Positions 61,871 through 64,000 of a stretch of 64,000 nucleotides of DNA are shown piece after piece. Numbering within the stretch: position 1 is the first letter of the stretch; every line of letters starts with the position of its first letter. A program made the position numbers and the translations under genes. The notes beneath the pieces are model-generated. The model ran no database searches, was not told where the DNA came from, and was given only the letters and a program-made list of their open reading frames with translations. The stretch is from NCBI GenBank assembly GCA_021162805.1, contig JAGGXZ010000081.1:1-64000 (forward strand), read 5' to 3'. Source of the stretch: Candidatus Poribacteria bacterium. GTDB taxonomy: Bacteria; Poribacteria; WGA-4E; B28-G17.

Positions 61871-63268
61871 ATGCTCTGGCAAATCACCAAAAAGGAGATT
61901 CTCGCAAATCTACAAAGTTTACGGTTTCCGGCGTTGGTCGTCATCTCCACGGCGCTCTTCCTGCTTAACGCCCTGTTGTTCGCCGGAAGATATAAGAAGG
62001 AGCTCAGCAGCTATAGCGAACGGGTCACCAGAAACTGGGATGATCGAAGTACCGTCACCGTTACGCTTGAACGACGCCCCAACGTTTTGGAATTCTGCGT
62101 CGCAGAAGGGGAGAAAATCTCAATCTTGAACCTCAAGATTGGGGGTTTAATCGAACCTATCCTGCCGGAATTCGGTCGCAACTTCACACTGCCTTATTTT
62201 AACCGGCTGGACTGGGTGTTCATCGTGAAGGTGTTATTCAGCTTGTTCGGGATTATCCTCACGTTCGATGCTATCACAGGTGAGAAGGAGCGTGGGACGC
62301 TCACTCTAATTTGCTCCAATAGCATATCCAGAACGGCTATACTTATCGGTAAGTATCTGGGGGCTACCTTCACCCTGCTTATCCCCCTGACTATGGGGAT
62401 GCTATTGAACCTACTGATCTTCTCCCTGCTTTCCCAAGAGATTCACCATCTGGACATGGAGCATCTCCCCCGCATTTTCGGGCTGGTTATTTTTTCGGTG
62501 GTCTATATTTCCCTCTTCGTCCTATTAGGCCTGTGGATTTCCAGCAGCGTTCATCGGTCATCAACGTCATTGTTGGTGTTGCTTTCGATATGGATGGTTC
62601 TCATTGTAGTCATACCGAATCTCGCCGGGATGGTGACGGACTACCTCGATAAGACCCTAAGTGAATATCAATTGAGTAGGCAGTGGAGAGAGATATGGAA
62701 GACGGAGGCGGAAGAAGGGGTTAAAAGAATTGACCGACAGATTAAGAAAGGCGTGTTTCAAACTGAGGAGGAGTTGCGAAAAGCAGCGTTGAAGAAGCTG
62801 AGCCGCATCGCCGATCTGCGAATTCAGTGGGTTGAGCGGCGTAACCGATCGATACTCGCCAGGCGAGCCTATGCCAGACGGCTGGCGAGCATATCCCCAG
62901 CCGCATCATATCAATACGCCTGTGAATCGCTTGCAAATACGGGTTTCATCGCTCAACAGCGGTTTCTGCAGGCGGTTAAAAATTACTATCCTATCTACGA
63001 GGATTATGTGAGGGCTAAGGTCGGTGAAGTGGTACCGTACCGAGGAAGTTTCAGCTTCTGGTTGGACTTCAAGGGGAAACAGATTTATATCAGGTCTCCT
63101 GTGCCTAAAGCATATCAAGGTGACATGAGCGATTTTCCCCGCTTCACCGAGCCTGAGGTCCCTTCTCGTGAGAGCGTCAGCTCATTTGATCTGACAGCGC
63201 TATTGTTTTGGAATCTGCTGTTATTTCTCCTCGCTTTTCTTTCATTTCTGAGACAGGATGTTCATTGA
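61871..63268 (+). CDS. ABC-2/DUF3526-type permease B4
   Basis: A 465-residue type B permease starting MLWQITKKEILANLQSLRFPAL, with helices around TGEKERGTLTLICSNSISRTA and a final helix. The ATG at 61871 follows AGGAGAGG; the frame stays open upstream only by overlapping A4. It precedes the ATPase gene, with which it probably forms one exporter. Confidence 0.82.
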   Translation: MLWQITKKEILANLQSLRFPALVVISTALFLLNALLFAGRYKKELSSYSERVTRNWDDRSTVTVTLERRPNVLEFCVAEGEKISILNLKIGGLIEPILPEFGRNFTLPYFNRLDWVFIVKVLFSLFGIILTFDAITGEKERGTLTLICSNSISRTAILIGKYLGATFTLLIPLTMGMLLNLLIFSLLSQEIHHLDMEHLPRIFGLVIFSVVYISLFVLLGLWISSSVHRSSTSLLVLLSIWMVLIVVIPNLAGMVTDYLDKTLSEYQLSRQWREIWKTEAEEGVKRIDRQIKKGVFQTEEELRKAALKKLSRIADLRIQWVERRNRSILARRAYARRLASISPAASYQYACESLANTGFIAQQRFLQAVKNYYPIYEDYVRAKVGEVVPYRGSFSFWLDFKGKQIYIRSPVPKAYQGDMSDFPRFTEPEVPSRESVSSFDLTALLFWNLLLFLLAFLSFLRQDVH

Positions 63269-63334
63269 AGGTCGAAGGAACTAAGGGGGGAATGTGAACC
63301 ATCCCGTAAAAGAGTCGAGAGGAGGTTTAAAACC

Positions 63335-64000
63335 ATGTTAGAGGCGAGGGATTTGACCAAGAGATACGAAAACGGCGTCCTGGCGCTGGACGGGCTGAAC
63401 ATGAAAGTCAACCCAGGCGAGATCTACGTCATGCTCGGCGCCAACGGCGCGGGAAAAACCACCACCATATCACTGTTTTTCAACTTCATCGAACCCACAA
63501 GGGGAACCGCCTTCGTGAACGACATCGAAATACCCAAGCTCCCCCTTGAGGCCAAAAAACATATGGCCTACGTCTCGGAGAACGTCCAGCTCTACGGCAA
63601 CTTCACTGCAAGACAGAACCTGGAGTTCTTCGCAAAGCTGGGAGGGAGGAAGGACGTAACGCGCAAGGAGATAGACGAGACGCTGGAGAGGGTAGGGTTG
63701 CCATCCGAGTCGTTCAGGAGGAGGGTCAAGACCTTCTCCAAAGGGATGCGGCAGAAGCTTGGGATAGCGGTAGCGATGATAAAGAGGGCGGATGCGGTAT
63801 TGCTCGATGAGCCCACATCCGGGTTAGATCCTGAGGGAGGAGCGGAGTTTCTGAAGCTTCTGAGGGAGCTTCGCTCAGAGGGCAAGGCGATCTTCATGTG
63901 CACGCATGATCTTTTCAGGGCGAAGAGGGTTGCGGATAGGATTGGGATATTGATGAAGGGGAGGCTTGTGAGGGAACTGGATAGAGATGAGATAGAGAAG
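63335..64000 (+). CDS. ABC transporter ATPase, partial at the right edge
   Basis: At least 222 codons from an ATG after GAGGAGG, truncated by the window end. It has Walker A GANGAGKTT, the Q-loop VSENVQLYG, the ABC signature FSKGMRQKLG, Walker B ADAVLLDEPTSGLDPEG and the H-loop CTHD. It is a type ABC-2 export ATPase and the only one in the 42-64 kb block, so it may serve A4/B4 and possibly the other pairs. Confidence 0.93.
   Translation, partial: MLEARDLTKRYENGVLALDGLNMKVNPGEIYVMLGANGAGKTTTISLFFNFIEPTRGTAFVNDIEIPKLPLEAKKHMAYVSENVQLYGNFTARQNLEFFAKLGGRKDVTRKEIDETLERVGLPSESFRRRVKTFSKGMRQKLGIAVAMIKRADAVLLDEPTSGLDPEGGAEFLKLLRELRSEGKAIFMCTHDLFRAKRVADRIGILMKGRLVRELDRDEIEK

Noticed and set aside
1-64000. 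CRISPR arrays, tRNA or rRNA genes, replication origin
   Set aside because: No regularly spaced direct repeats, tRNA-like cloverleafs or rRNA-like stretches were recognised; a tRNAscan and Infernal run would be decisive.

Overview
This window looks like a chromosomal piece from an uncultured Gram-negative bacterium of about 50% GC. Outer-membrane traits are a lipoprotein-type HtrA protease, a GspG pseudopilin and a secretin-type N-domain protein. The gene mix is a heparinase-like lyase, sulfatase, BNR sialidase, GH106-like and DUF6259-like glycosidases, several UroD-family paralogues, ECF sigma factors and many ABC-2 permeases. That resembles polysaccharide-degrading candidate phyla such as Poribacteria or Latescibacteria. 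The phylum is a guess from gene content; no rRNA or other phylogenetic marker was used.

Left part (1-32 kb): housekeeping and catabolic genes in short operons. It opens with a palindromic MITE-like repeat and a YjbQ-type protein. Next comes an operon of AmmeMemoRadiSam enzyme, PAS histidine kinase and NtrC-type sigma-54 activator. RlmB, heparinase/UroD/sulfatase, thioredoxin, PanC, an FAD/Fe-S oxidoreductase, sialidase/sugar-acid kinase, a dihydropyrimidine-dehydrogenase-like protein with Cmk and a GH106-like enzyme, and a second UroD protein follow. A protein with two Hfq/Sm-like domains, ClpB, a Gfo/Idh oxidoreductase, a PLP transsulfuration enzyme, a transglutaminase-like protein and a DUF6259-like glycosidase complete it. 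Two near-perfect sigma-54 promoters (23592 before clpB; 10760 before the thioredoxin operon) suggest a sigma-54-controlled proteostasis/redox response.

Middle (32-42 kb): TilS, a LamG protein and a NicO-type metal exporter lie between two inverted copies of a ~124-bp repeat. MgtE with a long leader, an amidohydrolase, HtrA, an epimerase and an orphan GspG follow.

Right part (42-64 kb): four successive pairs of ABC-2/DUF3526-like permeases (type A then type B). One pair has a ruined B member and another an A member with a large in-frame deletion. The only ATPase seen runs off the right edge. Two pairs close modules that begin with an ECF sigma factor and a zinc-finger anti-sigma factor. Two toxin-antitoxin modules (BrnT/CopG and TumE/TumA-like) sit beside the permease pairs.

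The most interesting system is at 45980-53861. Behind the first ECF/anti-sigma pair are two short peptides sharing an N-terminal leader and carrying Trp-X-Asn cores; the first has seven tryptophans spaced exactly three residues apart. With them are a free-standing PqqD-like protein, a glycosyltransferase with a PqqD-like C-terminus, a radical SAM/SPASM enzyme and a permease pair. This looks like a RiPP pathway, plausibly making tandem three-residue cyclophanes (triceptide type) with possible glycosylation and export. The chemistry is inferred from motifs and neighbours, not demonstrated.
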